Shown here one piece after another: positions 54,602 to 64,000 of a stretch of 64,000 nt of DNA. Under the pieces are notes generated by a model. The model was not told the DNA's origin. It saw only the letters and a list, made by a program, of their open reading frames with translations, and made no database searches. The stretch's first letter is position 1. Each line of letters begins with the position of its first letter. Position numbers and translations under genes: made by a program. Origin of the DNA: Cadophora sp. MPI-SDFR-AT-0126 (Eukaryota > Ascomycota > Leotiomycetes > Helotiales > Ploettnerulaceae). The stretch covers positions 682,001 to 746,000 of the forward strand of contig JAGMVK010000004.1 of assembly GCA_020747065.1 (NCBI GenBank), given 5' to 3'.

Positions 54602-56246
54602 ATGGTAATATAAGATATCTTTCACCTCTCCCCAGATTCTTGGAGCGGAATCGCCACAATGAAGTGACTTGCTGACTTCCTGCAGCCTGAGAAAAACATA
54701 CATGTTGGTCTCTGCGGCGCCGGAATCGGTGGTCTCGCAGCAGCAATCGCTCTTCGTCGATCAGGAGCTCAAGTCACCGTCCTCGAAGCAGCTGCTGAGC
54801 TTGGGGAGATTGGTGCTGGCATCCAGGTAAGCTCTCACCTTCAGTGGCCCTCACATGTGGGAAGTGACAATTCACGTAGATGACACCCAACGTCTCGCGG
54901 CTTCTCATCAAATGGGGCGTAGCAGACATAATCGGCTCGAACCTCGTCGAGTTCGAGGAGCTCAACATGCGGCGTCGAGATGGGACGAAAGTAGGCTACA
55001 CACGCATGATGCCCAACGTGCGACGAGATCTGGGATATCCGTGAGATTCTCATTTCGAACCCTTCTCATCCTTGTCCAAGTTCCAATATCAAAGACTTCC
55101 GAGATTATGTGAATACATGCTGAGAGTACTGTGCATATCAGATGGTGGGTCGTCCATCGCGCCCACCTACACGCCGGCCTCGTACAAATCGCCCTCCAAA
55201 ACGGCGCAACCATCCACACCAACTCCCGCGTCACCTCACTCGACTACACCAGCAGTAGTACCTCTACCGTCACAGCAACCACCTCAAACCTCACTCACCC
55301 AACTCACACCTTCGACCTCCTAATCGGCTCCGACGGCGTCAACTCCATCGTACGGCGCACTCTCTTCCCCTCCGTGAAACCCTCCCCTCCAACCACAAAC
55401 TGCGCCTACCGCGCCATCGTGCCCTATTCCCAGATCCGTGAAGACCCCCTCGCCAGAGAACTAACCGAGAGACTGACCATGGAGGTCTGGATGGGCGACG
55501 GCTCGTACATCATCACGTATCCCATCTCGGGCGGACAGGATTTCAATCTCGTGCTCTCGCACCATGTTGATAGGTTGGTGGATAAGGTCGAGGAGGTTGA
55601 TGTGGCGGAGGTGAGGAGGCAGTATGCGGATTACGATCCTAGGATTAAGAGGATCGTGGATATGATTCCTGAGGCGTCGAGATGGCCACTGCTGGTTACT
55701 GGACCGTTGGAGAGCTGGAGCTCGCCCGGGAAGAATGTCGTGTTGATGGGGGATGCGGCGCATTCTATGGTCAATCATATGGCGCAGGGTGCGGCGACGA
55801 GTATGGAAGATGGGGCGTTTCTGGGCAGGTGTATTGCGCAAGTTGTGCAGGGCAGGATAAACCTCCAACAGGCGGTTGAGGTATACGAGAAAGCGAGGAT
55901 GCCGAAAGCCCATTTCAAACAGCAGGTCTCGTTCCTCAATGGAGCGATTTGGCATCTGCCAGATGGATCTGCGCAGGAAGCGAGAGACAAGGCGATGAGC
56001 TTGGAACTCGGTGACAAGCCTGTTCTGAGAAGTCCGAATCTGTATGGTAACCCGACGACTTTGCTGGGTGTCTATGCGTATGATGCCGAGGAGCACGCCG
56101 ATGCAGAGTTGTATAAGTATATAAGAGGAAAGGAGATGATGGATGAGGAAAAGAATATAACGAAGAAAATGGCTGACGAATACCTGAACTGGTTCTTACC
56201 GGAAGACTACGAAGGCAAGCAATTGAGGATTGAGGCGAAGCTTTGA
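54602..56246 (+). CDS. FAD-dependent monooxygenase, salicylate-hydroxylase-like
   Basis: Aromatic-ring hydroxylase of the PHBH fold, using FAD and NAD(P)H. Four exons: 54602-54604 (only the ATG), 54686-54826, 54880-55040, 55142-56246; 469 aa. The FAD motif is HVGLCGAGIGGLAAAIALRR, followed by VTVLEAAAELGEIGAGIQMT. The DG motif is in FDLLIGSDGVNSIVRRTLFP, and the GD motif in KNVVLMGDAAHSMVNHMAQG. The WWVVHRAHLHAGL junction (exon 3/4) is the family's usual R-x-H block. The first exon consisting of only the start codon is unusual but gives MPEKNIHVGLCGAG, and no other upstream ATG in frame exists. The substrate (salicylate, or another phenolic acid) is undetermined. Confidence 0.92.
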
Positions 56247-56313
56247 GGATTTTGATGCATTATACTTTAAAGGGCGTTAATTTTCTGCTTGCGAGTCATT
56301 CTATCAATACCAA

Positions 56314-58425
56314 TCAAAAGTTCTTTCCAGTATACGGACTTTGAACAGACGCAAAGCCCTGAGGACAAGCTCTTCCCAGTGCAGAGCTACCAGATCGCAT
56401 GTAGCAAACCTTTGCAGCAGCGCAAGCATTGCTCGTACAGTTCGGACTCTTGATACTCGACTTCCCTTGATAGGTATTGAAAGTCTCGACCAAAGTCCGA
56501 TTTGACTCCATAGCGACTGTGAGACCGTGCCAGAATGTTGCATTGAGCGGTGCGGATTTCGGCCACCCAACTGCACTCGCGTACGCCTCCCGGGTAGAAT
56601 ACTCAAACTTGTACGTAGGACCTGTGGAGTTGAGCGCTGAATAGGAATTGACGTCCGAATAGAAGGTATAGGCATCGTAGATATCGAAGGATCCGGTATC
56701 GACTTCATACATCCTGTATCCTGAGTTCAGATTGGTGAGAGGTGTGACTGATGGACCGATCCATCCTGTCGTCAAAGCGTTTACTGAATCACGGACTGTA
56801 CCATTGTTGGCATAGTAGATGATCGCTTGATCCTCATGGGTATGACCCCAGAAGATATTGGCAATGACATGAGGTGAATATCGATCGACGATCTGGTAGA
56901 ACAGATTTGTCGGATTCGGAAGTGGGTTGGTTCCATCCCAGCCACTCAAGACATGACCGATAATCCAAACTCTTTCTCCCGCATCTTCAGCAGCCTGCAG
57001 TTCCTTGATCATGAAGCTGAAAGTTCCAGAGACGTCCGGATTGGTAGTATTGATGAAGTTTAGATAGTTGGTTCGGTACCAAAAGTCAGTATTGAGGGTG
57101 ATTATCCTGAGTCCGTAGTGATTCTTGACTGAGTAAGCTGCGTAGTGGATTGCAGCTTGTTCAGCCGTTGCTTCGTCGATCCATCCGTTGTTCTTCCAAA
57201 GAGCTGACACATGGTCGTAGTTCCAGCTGAATTGTTTGCCCAATGGACCAGGCAGACTATGCGGTCCATCGATATTCTCAGGATTGGAATCGTGATTTCC
57301 AAGAACAGGGAAGACTGGACCTTTGATGTAGGATTTGAACATATCGTAGATACTGGTCTCCGTGTACTCGACATACTCCCTAGACATCTGGTTCTGAGAA
57401 TCGTGAGAAACAAGGTCGCCAGTGTAGAGAGTCCATGCTGCATTGGCATATTTCGTTCCCGTGCCAGTCATGGATGCAATGGATTGCAAAGCAGCAAGAC
57501 CAAGATAGTACGGAGTATCGCACCTGCATTTGTTAATTGTGTCCCGCCCATTGTATTGCAGAACTTACTTGTATGCACCATAGAGAGGTGCCGGGAACAC
57601 AGCCTGAGACGTCGGAGCCGATGAGTACCTACAGCACAATCCAGACGTACAATTTGCTTCTGAAGCAACCTGATATCGAGGATCGAGATGGAAATCCGAC
57701 AGATGCAAAACCTTGACCCGCTTCCCACTCGCCTTTGGCGCCTTTGCATTTGCAGGTTTAGGTTTGGGAAATAGGTTTGCTGTATTCAGCGGACTTGTAG
57801 CAGGCGTCGGACAGAAACTGGTGCTGAGAGAACTGCAGATGTATCGGCCATCAAGTCCCGTCACATCGGCCAAAGCAAGAACTTGCGTCCAGATGGCCCC
57901 GAAACCACCTGGTGAGTAGTTTGTTTTGCAGGTTGAGTTCGACTGGAAGCCTGTAGCCTGACATAACGAAATCATGGCATCAGGTACGAACGTTGGCGCA
58001 GCCTGAGCGAGGAACTTTCCAACGCTAAGTGCAGCAATACACTTGGAACAGTTTCCGGAAAGACCACCATCGTCGTAGATGATGCTCTTGATCTCGGCGA
58101 GAGCGAACTCCACGAGAGATTCGGCAGTTGCGTTCGTGATATTTGCTATCCCAGGAGGGTAGAAGACTGGATCCTCGTTCACAGTCTGCACAGTGGTTGG
58201 ATCCGTGAGATTGAGCGGGTAGGTGATGTTGAGAATGGGATCGTACAGAGCTGGCTGAGGCTCAACAGTTGGCGCTGGCTTGACATAGTAGCTGGAGAAG
58301 ACCGAGGTAGGAAATGCTGTAGGTACAACGAAGGATGCTGCACCAGGAAGGTCTTTCGGGGTCGAAGCTGATACCGTCGACAAGATACCAAAGAGGGCGA
58401 TGGCACTTGATTTTACCCCTGTCAT
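56314..58425 (-). CDS. Secreted acid sphingomyelinase-like phosphodiesterase
   Basis: Hydrolase of the calcineurin-like metallophosphoesterase family; acid sphingomyelinases release phosphocholine from sphingomyelin, but fungal members may use other lipids or polyphosphates. Two exons (58425-57569, 57523-56314), 688 aa. A signal peptide (MTGVKSSAIALFGILSTVSA) is followed by a saposin-B domain (CSKCIAALSVGKFLAQ, with SLCQATGFQ and STCKTNYS). The catalytic domain has VLHLSDFHLDPRY, LYTGDLVSHD, FPVLGNHDSNP, VWIIGHVLSGW and NIFWGHTHEDQ, the complete set of di-metal ligands. Many N-x-S/T sites and a Cys-rich C-terminus (CTSNACAAAKVC) fit a secreted glycoprotein. An ATG 60 nt upstream would bury the signal peptide. 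Confidence 0.93.
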
Positions 58426-59605
58426 GGTGGAAAGTTTTGACAGTGACTGAGCCCGCGGCTGACTGAGGGATTGACGAGCGATCACTCCCTAGATTCCGTT
58501 AGAAATGGAGAGTATCAAGAGATAATGAACGAAGTCGCACCAAGATAACAATACCAGTGAGGAATTTTCAAGCAATGCTCAATCGCACTGTCGATCCCCT
58601 CCAATAAGTCTCCAGGGCATCACAGTCCTCAATTCTGTCGCAGCTCTACCGGAACCTCAATTTACAAGGGGAAGGCACGATCTTTATACCCTGCAAGCCC
58701 CCATTCTTACAGAACCTGGGGAAAAACGTGCTGCCAGATGAAGTCCATGATGCTAGTAGCTTCTAGTTTTTCTGCGGACTTCCAGGTACAGTACTATCAC
58801 GGGTTTGAACCTGGTGATGTGATTGGTGGGCAAAGCAAATGCAGAGGCTGTACTCTTCCGAGCAAGGATCCGATGCATGCTGAAGAGGGGGCCTGTACAT
58901 CGTGGAAGCTGAAGAGAAATTTGAGATGTGATTGCTGTCGAAATTGGGATGGGATGGAGGAATATGAGGAGGATGTCAAGTACTTTAGAGATGAGGATGG
59001 TGTTGCAGCGCTGAAAGCATGTTGAGCTGGGCATCTCTGGGCATTGCTCGGCTTGCGTTTCTAGTGGAGGCCCCTGGAAATATAGTGGGGTTAACCTGAC
59101 CTTGTTGTCTACTTCATCAACTTTCAGAAACATCTGTACAACACCAAGGGCACCCGAATGTCATACCTAGAGTATACAAATGAAGTTGTAAAGTCTGTCA
59201 TGAAATAAGTTCTCACTCGTCTCCCTCATCGATCATAACATCTGACAACCCTTCACACAAGCCTTAACAACTCCACCTTGCGTCCACCACTCCCAAAATC
59301 TTTCCAGAAACACACGAGTATGTCTTAAAATACTAGTTATCGGAGAAAGGTGTACTTTAGTGTACAGCTTAGGACTTGCTTAGACTCCCGTCGGGCTGAA
59401 ATGAAAATAAACAGTGTAAGCGAGACAGGAGGTCAAGTTCTATCCACAGACTTGAGACGTTCAGGCAGAGAATTCAACAATATAGCACAAAAGGTGCCAT
59501 TGATCCCTAAAGATCCATATTCTGGATCATACAATCTAGGGTACTCCATATATACTAAGCCAAGCTTCCTAATGCATCTGAGTAAGTGCACCTCCCGGGA
59601 AAGAC
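58426..59605. other. Intergenic, one small Cys-rich frame
   Basis: Promoter of the sphingomyelinase gene and 3' flank of the dehydrogenase. A 95-codon plus-strand frame (58738-59025) contains seven cysteines (KCRGC, GAC, RCDCC, KAC); no convincing signal peptide or family, so it is not called as a gene. Confidence 0.4.
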
Positions 59606-60815
59606 CTACTCCGTACCCCCAATATATCTATAAACAACCGAGAAATCCCTCCCCTTACAATCCTCCTGCTGCTCAGCACTCTCATAGACCTCCTTCGCCC
59701 TCTCCGCCAACTCCAGCTTCGCCCCCGCCTCAGCAGCAGCAATAATCGCCAAATTCAAATCCTTCCTCATTAGACCGATCCCAAAGCCACCCTTGTAATC
59801 CCGACTCGAAGGCGCGCTGTCTAGTACACCCTTGACGGGATTATTGATCTCGCTAGGCCAGCACTTGCCGGTGCTCACATTAATCAGATTGGCCAGCACT
59901 TTGGGGTCAAGACCCCATTTGATACCTAGATTCATGGCCTCGGCCGTAGCGATATTGTTGATAGCAAGCAAGTAATTGTTTGCCAGTTTTCCCGAGAGAC
60001 CAGCGCCTTGCGGTCCGCAGTGTATGACTTTCTTGCCCATCATGAGCAAGATGGGCTCAACACGCGAGAGCAGCGAGTCTTGCGCTCCGAGCATGAACGT
60101 AAGGGTCCCGGCTGTGGCGCCCACGACGCCGCCCGACATGGGCGCGTCGACGAACCGACCTTGCTGGGTGGCGTGCACGGCGTTGGCGACTTCGCGCGAG
60201 GAGGACGGGTCGATGGTCGAGCAGTCTATGAAGAGGCGGTCGGGGTTGGAGACGACGGATTCGGAGAGCGGGGGCTTGAGGATTTGCCCGAAGACGTTGT
60301 TGACGTGGGTGGGTTCTGGGAGGACGGTGATTGTTGTTTCCTGTGGGGAAGGCTGTTAGTGTTCACCCCGGATTTACATACAATATACGACGCAATTGCA
60401 ATATCAGAATCCTTGTACGATAAGTAAATAAAAGTTGCATCACATACAGAGTCCTCGGCAGCTTCTCTAGCTGTAGCCGCAACCTGCACGGAAGCTCCAG
60501 TCGACAATGCCTTGGTATCATTTGCGAATCTGTCAACAGACTCGGCATTTATGTCGTAAACACGAATGGTATCTGTAGAAGGCAGCTTGGCCTGCAGATT
60601 TCGAGCCATATTATAGCCTAGCACATCAATCCGTCAGTAATTGAAGGTATTCGCAAAAACTAGAGTCGCGTGCGTGCCGCGAATGACGTACCCATCTGCC
60701 CGAGGCCTATGAAGCCATATTGTGCCTGTCTGCCATTTGAGACCGAGAAGCTCCTTCGTTGGAGCTGGATAGCAGACCAGATCAACGGTGCTGCTCTTCG
60801 TACATTCGACCTCAT
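59606..60815 (-). CDS. 3-hydroxyisobutyrate dehydrogenase, mitochondrial
   Basis: NAD-dependent oxidation of 3-hydroxyisobutyrate to methylmalonate semialdehyde in valine breakdown. Three exons (60815-60692, 60617-60448, 60340-59606), 342 aa. An Arg-rich, acid-free N-terminus (MRSNVRRAAPLIWSAIQLQR) looks like a mitochondrial presequence. The dinucleotide motif is created by splicing: QYGFIGLGQMGYNMARNL. Further blocks: LFIDCSTIDPSSSREVA, FVDAPMSGGVVGATAGTLTF, HCGPQGAGLSGKLANNYLL with the catalytic Lys in GKLANN, and KGGFGIGLMRKDLNLA. These are the classical beta-hydroxyacid dehydrogenase signatures. The 107-nt second intron is open in frame for most of its length. Confidence 0.94.
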
Positions 60816-61452
60816 GATTGTTGTGATGTTGGAGAAAGAAGGAAGAGAAGACGAGCTGCTGAAAGAGGGGACTTGATTGATGTACAGGAGCTATGCGGGT
60901 GGCTTGCCTTCCCCTGTTTGGCCGGCGCGGGGAAAACTTATGGGGAATTCAGCGGGGGCTCCAGTTACAGCTCAACCGAGTTACCGACCGGTCAGTGGGA
61001 TCGGAAGTGGGCATTCAGGGACATGCACGGTATGAAAGGACATCGAAGTGATCGAACTCCGACAGCGGGAGTGTCGTGAGTAGAATTCCAAAAGTCGAAT
61101 ATTTGACCCGTGGCAAGGATCGGGAGCTCGGCAATTGAATACTTAGAAATCTGGTTGTCTGCTGGACATGAGTTGGAGATGCTGAGATTGAGAAGTATAA
61201 CATCTGAAAAGTCGTAATACAGATTTATCATGTCTTGTTCTCATTAAAGGAGATTCAAAGTTCCCTATAATTACAGACGCGTGAGCGCGTCGACTCATCT
61301 GGAAACCACCAGTGATATTTTCAACTAACGATCCAATTTTCTTCCAACCAGGTTCTCCTCGCTATCTTCATTTACGAAAGGTATCATCGGCTCATTCCCT
61401 TGCTCCCATGCTTCGAAAAACAAATGCTCATCTTGGGTATACTCGCAAAAAT
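60816..61452. other. Intergenic, no gene seen
   Basis: Upstream of the dehydrogenase (minus) and 3' of the membrane-protein gene (minus). Confidence 0.5.
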
Positions 61453-62665
61453 CTACACCTGTGTCGTTTCCGTGGCCTCTGTGCCGTCTGTACGATCAGT
61501 ACCGTGAACAGACGGCGGTTTCGAACCTTGAGCTGAAGGTGGTTTTGACATCGTTGAAGTCATCATCTTCGTCTCTGCTTCCCAACTCTCTTTTTCCTTC
61601 TTCATTACTGAACGTACCCACGGTACCGTTATGGCAGCCCATATACCTGCCCATAGGAAAGGAACACCCCATCCTGAACACAATTAGTACTGGATAGCAT
61701 CAAAGGATCAAAAAGCGCAACATACCAAGTCCATATGAAACTGGCTCCGGAACAGGATTTATAACCACCACAACCGTGACCGCCGACGCCATGATCAACC
61801 CAGGGATCGACCAAAACCAAGAAAGATCTCTCATCATCTTGCGGAAGATAGGACTAGCTCTGTATCTTGCAAACATGCCCTCCCTGAACGGCCTTCCACC
61901 CCCAGAGTTAACCGCAACAATATCCTCCACAATATAGAATATTCCCGGCATGACCGGCTCTCCCTTGGGTGTGGAACTGATCCGGAACGGCGCCTTCCAC
62001 CCAAAATGGCTATACAGACTCATGAGAAAAACGGGCCCAGCTATACAATAGAGAATGGCAGGACCAGGCATGGATAGGACTCGGAGGAAGACATCGTGTG
62101 GTGCAGCACCCACGATTAGGAGAGCCGTGACAACCGTGATGGTAAGCACCAATATCCAATTCGTGATATCAAATGCCCATCTTTTATCCACCCCTAGAGG
62201 CTTGTAAAATCTCTGCTGCTTGATCAAGCGTAATGATCGGATCGCAAATTCAACATATGTAGGCCCTCCCCAGATAGCCGTAATGACTGCAAATGTGATG
62301 AAGCCCTGAACGTGTCCTCCAAAAGTCATGGCGTAGTACAGCATTATCGGCACAACGCATGCATCGAAAACCATAAGTGCAATGTAGCCGCCAAGTCTCC
62401 ACCGTTTGAAGCCATGTCGAAATGTAAAGGGCAGTTGAGGTAGAAGCTCGGGATGTTCGCAATAGTATGTCTGCAAAGTGCTGGCACGTCTCTGGAATTC
62501 AAACTGTGTCGCGGCTCGACTGTCGTAATATGCATCGCTTTCCTCCCGCTCCCGCCCATTCTCGAAGGTTACACGTCTATTTTCATGTGGTCGTGGACTT
62601 CCGGGAGTGCCGGTATTATTGTTTGGTACTGAATTTGACCGTACGCCCCTGATGACTTGAGGCAT
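61453..62665 (-). CDS. Polytopic membrane protein of unknown function
   Basis: Two exons (62665-61726, 61673-61453), 386 aa. After a disordered N-terminus (MPQVIRGVRSNSVPNNNTG) come several TM segments: YIALMVFDACVVPIMLYYAM, FITFAVITAIWGGPTYVEF, ITNWILVLTITVVTALLIVG, GPAILYCIAGPVFLMSLYS, WFWSIPGLIMASAVTVVVVI, and after the 52-nt intron GWGVPFLWAGIWAAITVPW. The C-terminus is Ser/Thr/Lys-rich. An upstream in-frame ATG at 62752 would add 29 residues, but that part contains an intron-like acceptor and I prefer 62665. I recognise the type as a conserved fungal integral membrane family but cannot name a function. Confidence 0.75.
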
Positions 62666-63780
62666 CGTGAAGATGCGCTGTGCAAACACAGAGAGGATTA
62701 TTAGAATATCTGCCGGAATAGAGACGGGTGTTGCATTGGTGGGTGAGGACAATTAATTGGATATGTTGTGGTTGTGGTTGGGAATGATAGCAATTGAAGT
62801 TCTTTGTCGGATGATTTTGGGTTTTGGGATTTGAGACTTCTTGGGTTACTTACTGTACTTGCTGATTACGAACAGAAAGTTGATTGCTCGGCATCGTCAT
62901 CATCTTGGCGGTCGGTGGTTCGGTGGGTGTGCTTTTGGGCATCCCTGTCACGGAAAATACAAGTAGCCTGGGCATGGGCATTGACATTATTGATTGCACT
63001 GCACTGGACTGGGCTTCATGGATCCTGCGACAGCCAACAGGGCAGAGCCATCCCGAACAGAGCAGCATGGATGACAAAGGTACGAGCAGGGTATTGGTAT
63101 TGGTGCTGGTGTTAGTGTTGGATAGGTAGTTAATTATACTCCGTACTGTATGTACATCTAACGAATAGGACACGCGATTACTGTGCTGCATACTGCAGGC
63201 TGGGCACATCTCAGACCGTTTCAATTGGACTGAGAGGACTGGTGGACGGATGAGAATGAAAGACGAGCTCGGACGAGGACCTCCTCGTACTTCCGTACGT
63301 GATCTCGCTCCTTTGCCGACGCGCGAATGATTGGCTGAAACCAGATTTCGCGCGTCTCCCCTCCAACTGCACGCTACTTTCACCTTCTCGTGCCAAGTTG
63401 GGAGAAGAATGGGTCGTCGCCCATGCAATCTTCCTCCTCTCCCTTCACCTCCACAAAACCCGGCGGCTACAACCCTCACCAGCCTCTCTCTACATTACAC
63501 TCAACTCTCACTCTTTCGTCCTCAGGATATCTCTCTCTTCTCAGATCCACTTGTGCAACATTCGATTCAAGAAATCCCCACTTTCCACAGGTGTTTTCAG
63601 CCCTGCAAAACCAAACCCCCAAGCGAGAGGAATCTAATCTCCACCCCTTTCGATTTGACGCCGACCTCAATCTGACCCGATAAAGAGCAATAACCCAGAT
63701 CGAGGGCCTGCGAGAGTCGACCTCGTCCGTGTTGCAATCGTGCAGAGACATAAATATATAATCGCAGATTTCAATTCAGC
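62666..63780. other. Divergent intergenic, no gene seen
   Basis: Upstream of the membrane-protein gene (minus) and the right-edge gene (plus). A GGTATTGGTATTGGTGCTGG-like simple stretch lies near 63090-63120. The C-rich strand at 63350-63700 looks like a 5' leader. Confidence 0.5.
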
Positions 63781-64000
63781 ATGTCGTCGCCATGGAAGAA
63801 GAAACAACCCGAGGTGGTGGTAGATGCTGTTTTGAAGCGGGCTGAAGTTGGCAAGGTACGGAGTGACTTCTGCTGCAATCTACTTATCTTTAACAAAGCT
63901 AACATATTGAACTAGATTGGCCGGAAACTCAAGACTCGTCTTGCGCTCGCCCAATTCAAAGCCGCTCGGGGTTGGGAGGATCTCACCCTTGACAGTATCG
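63781..64000 (+). CDS. Possible Whi5/Nrm1-like cell-cycle repressor (3' partial)
   Basis: The window ends within this gene. Exon 1 is 63781-63855, then a 60-nt intron (63856-63915, GTACGG donor, CTAAC, TAG) and an open exon to the edge; 53 residues are visible. The intron join gives EVGKIGRKLKTRLALAQFKA followed by ARGWEDLTLDSI, whose pattern L-x-x-R-L-x-L-A-x-F-K with a following G-W-x-x-L-x-L resembles the short GTB motif of fungal Whi5/Nrm1 regulators of SBF/MBF. With so little sequence this is a suggestion only. Confidence 0.5.

Overview
The window is nuclear DNA of a filamentous ascomycete (Pezizomycotina). Genes carry short GT-AG introns, mostly 41-136 nt with CTAAC/CTGAC-type branch sites. 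Both strands are densely coded, and the proteins are typical fungal families (OPY2, RTA1, Zn2Cys6, GT32, OCH1-like, HacA with a 20-nt Ire1 intron). Protein flavour suggests Leotiomycetes, but this is an impression from recall, not a phylogeny. No rRNA, tRNA, CRISPR or intact transposon was recognised.

Layout. 0-9 kb: an RBM42-like RNA-binding protein (cut by the left edge), the HOG-pathway membrane anchor OPY2, a degenerate protein kinase, an HSL-type esterase, homoserine dehydrogenase HOM6 and a small membrane protein. 9-16 kb: riboflavin reductase RIB7, a decayed coiled-coil/membrane gene and an OCH1-like mannosyltransferase. 18-24 kb: an SDR, aspartate-semialdehyde dehydrogenase HOM2 and the bifunctional purine enzyme ADE2. 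25-30 kb: the unfolded-protein-response factor hacA and the Mediator kinase SSN3/CDK8. 30-41 kb is accessory: a wrecked Zn2Cys6 regulator, an RTA1-like membrane protein, a P450 and a wrecked flavin monooxygenase. The last two are bracketed by two diverged copies of a ~250 bp repeat. 42-51 kb: a heme-thiolate peroxygenase, a PEBP protein, the ribosome-biogenesis helicase DBP6, and a divergent pair, cis-prenyltransferase and GPI3. 51-64 kb: two GNAT genes (the second apparently broken), a salicylate-hydroxylase-like monooxygenase, a secreted acid sphingomyelinase, 3-hydroxyisobutyrate dehydrogenase, a polytopic membrane protein and the 5' end of a possible Whi5/Nrm1-type protein.

Functional links. 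HOM2 and HOM6 are consecutive steps from aspartate to homoserine and lie about 12 kb apart. Cis-prenyltransferase (dolichol) and GPI3 (GPI anchor) share one intergenic region and both feed ER glycoconjugate synthesis. OCH1-like transferase and hacA also belong to the secretory pathway. The most striking element is hacA: the 20-nt non-spliceosomal intron, its two Ire1 loops and both alternative C-terminal reading frames can be read directly. The unspliced frame stays open for about 230 codons and carries hydrophobic stretches.

The second theme is gene decay: three accessory genes (coiled-coil, Zn2Cys6, FMO), and perhaps one GNAT, retain readable domains but carry in-frame stops and frame changes, between intact housekeeping genes.
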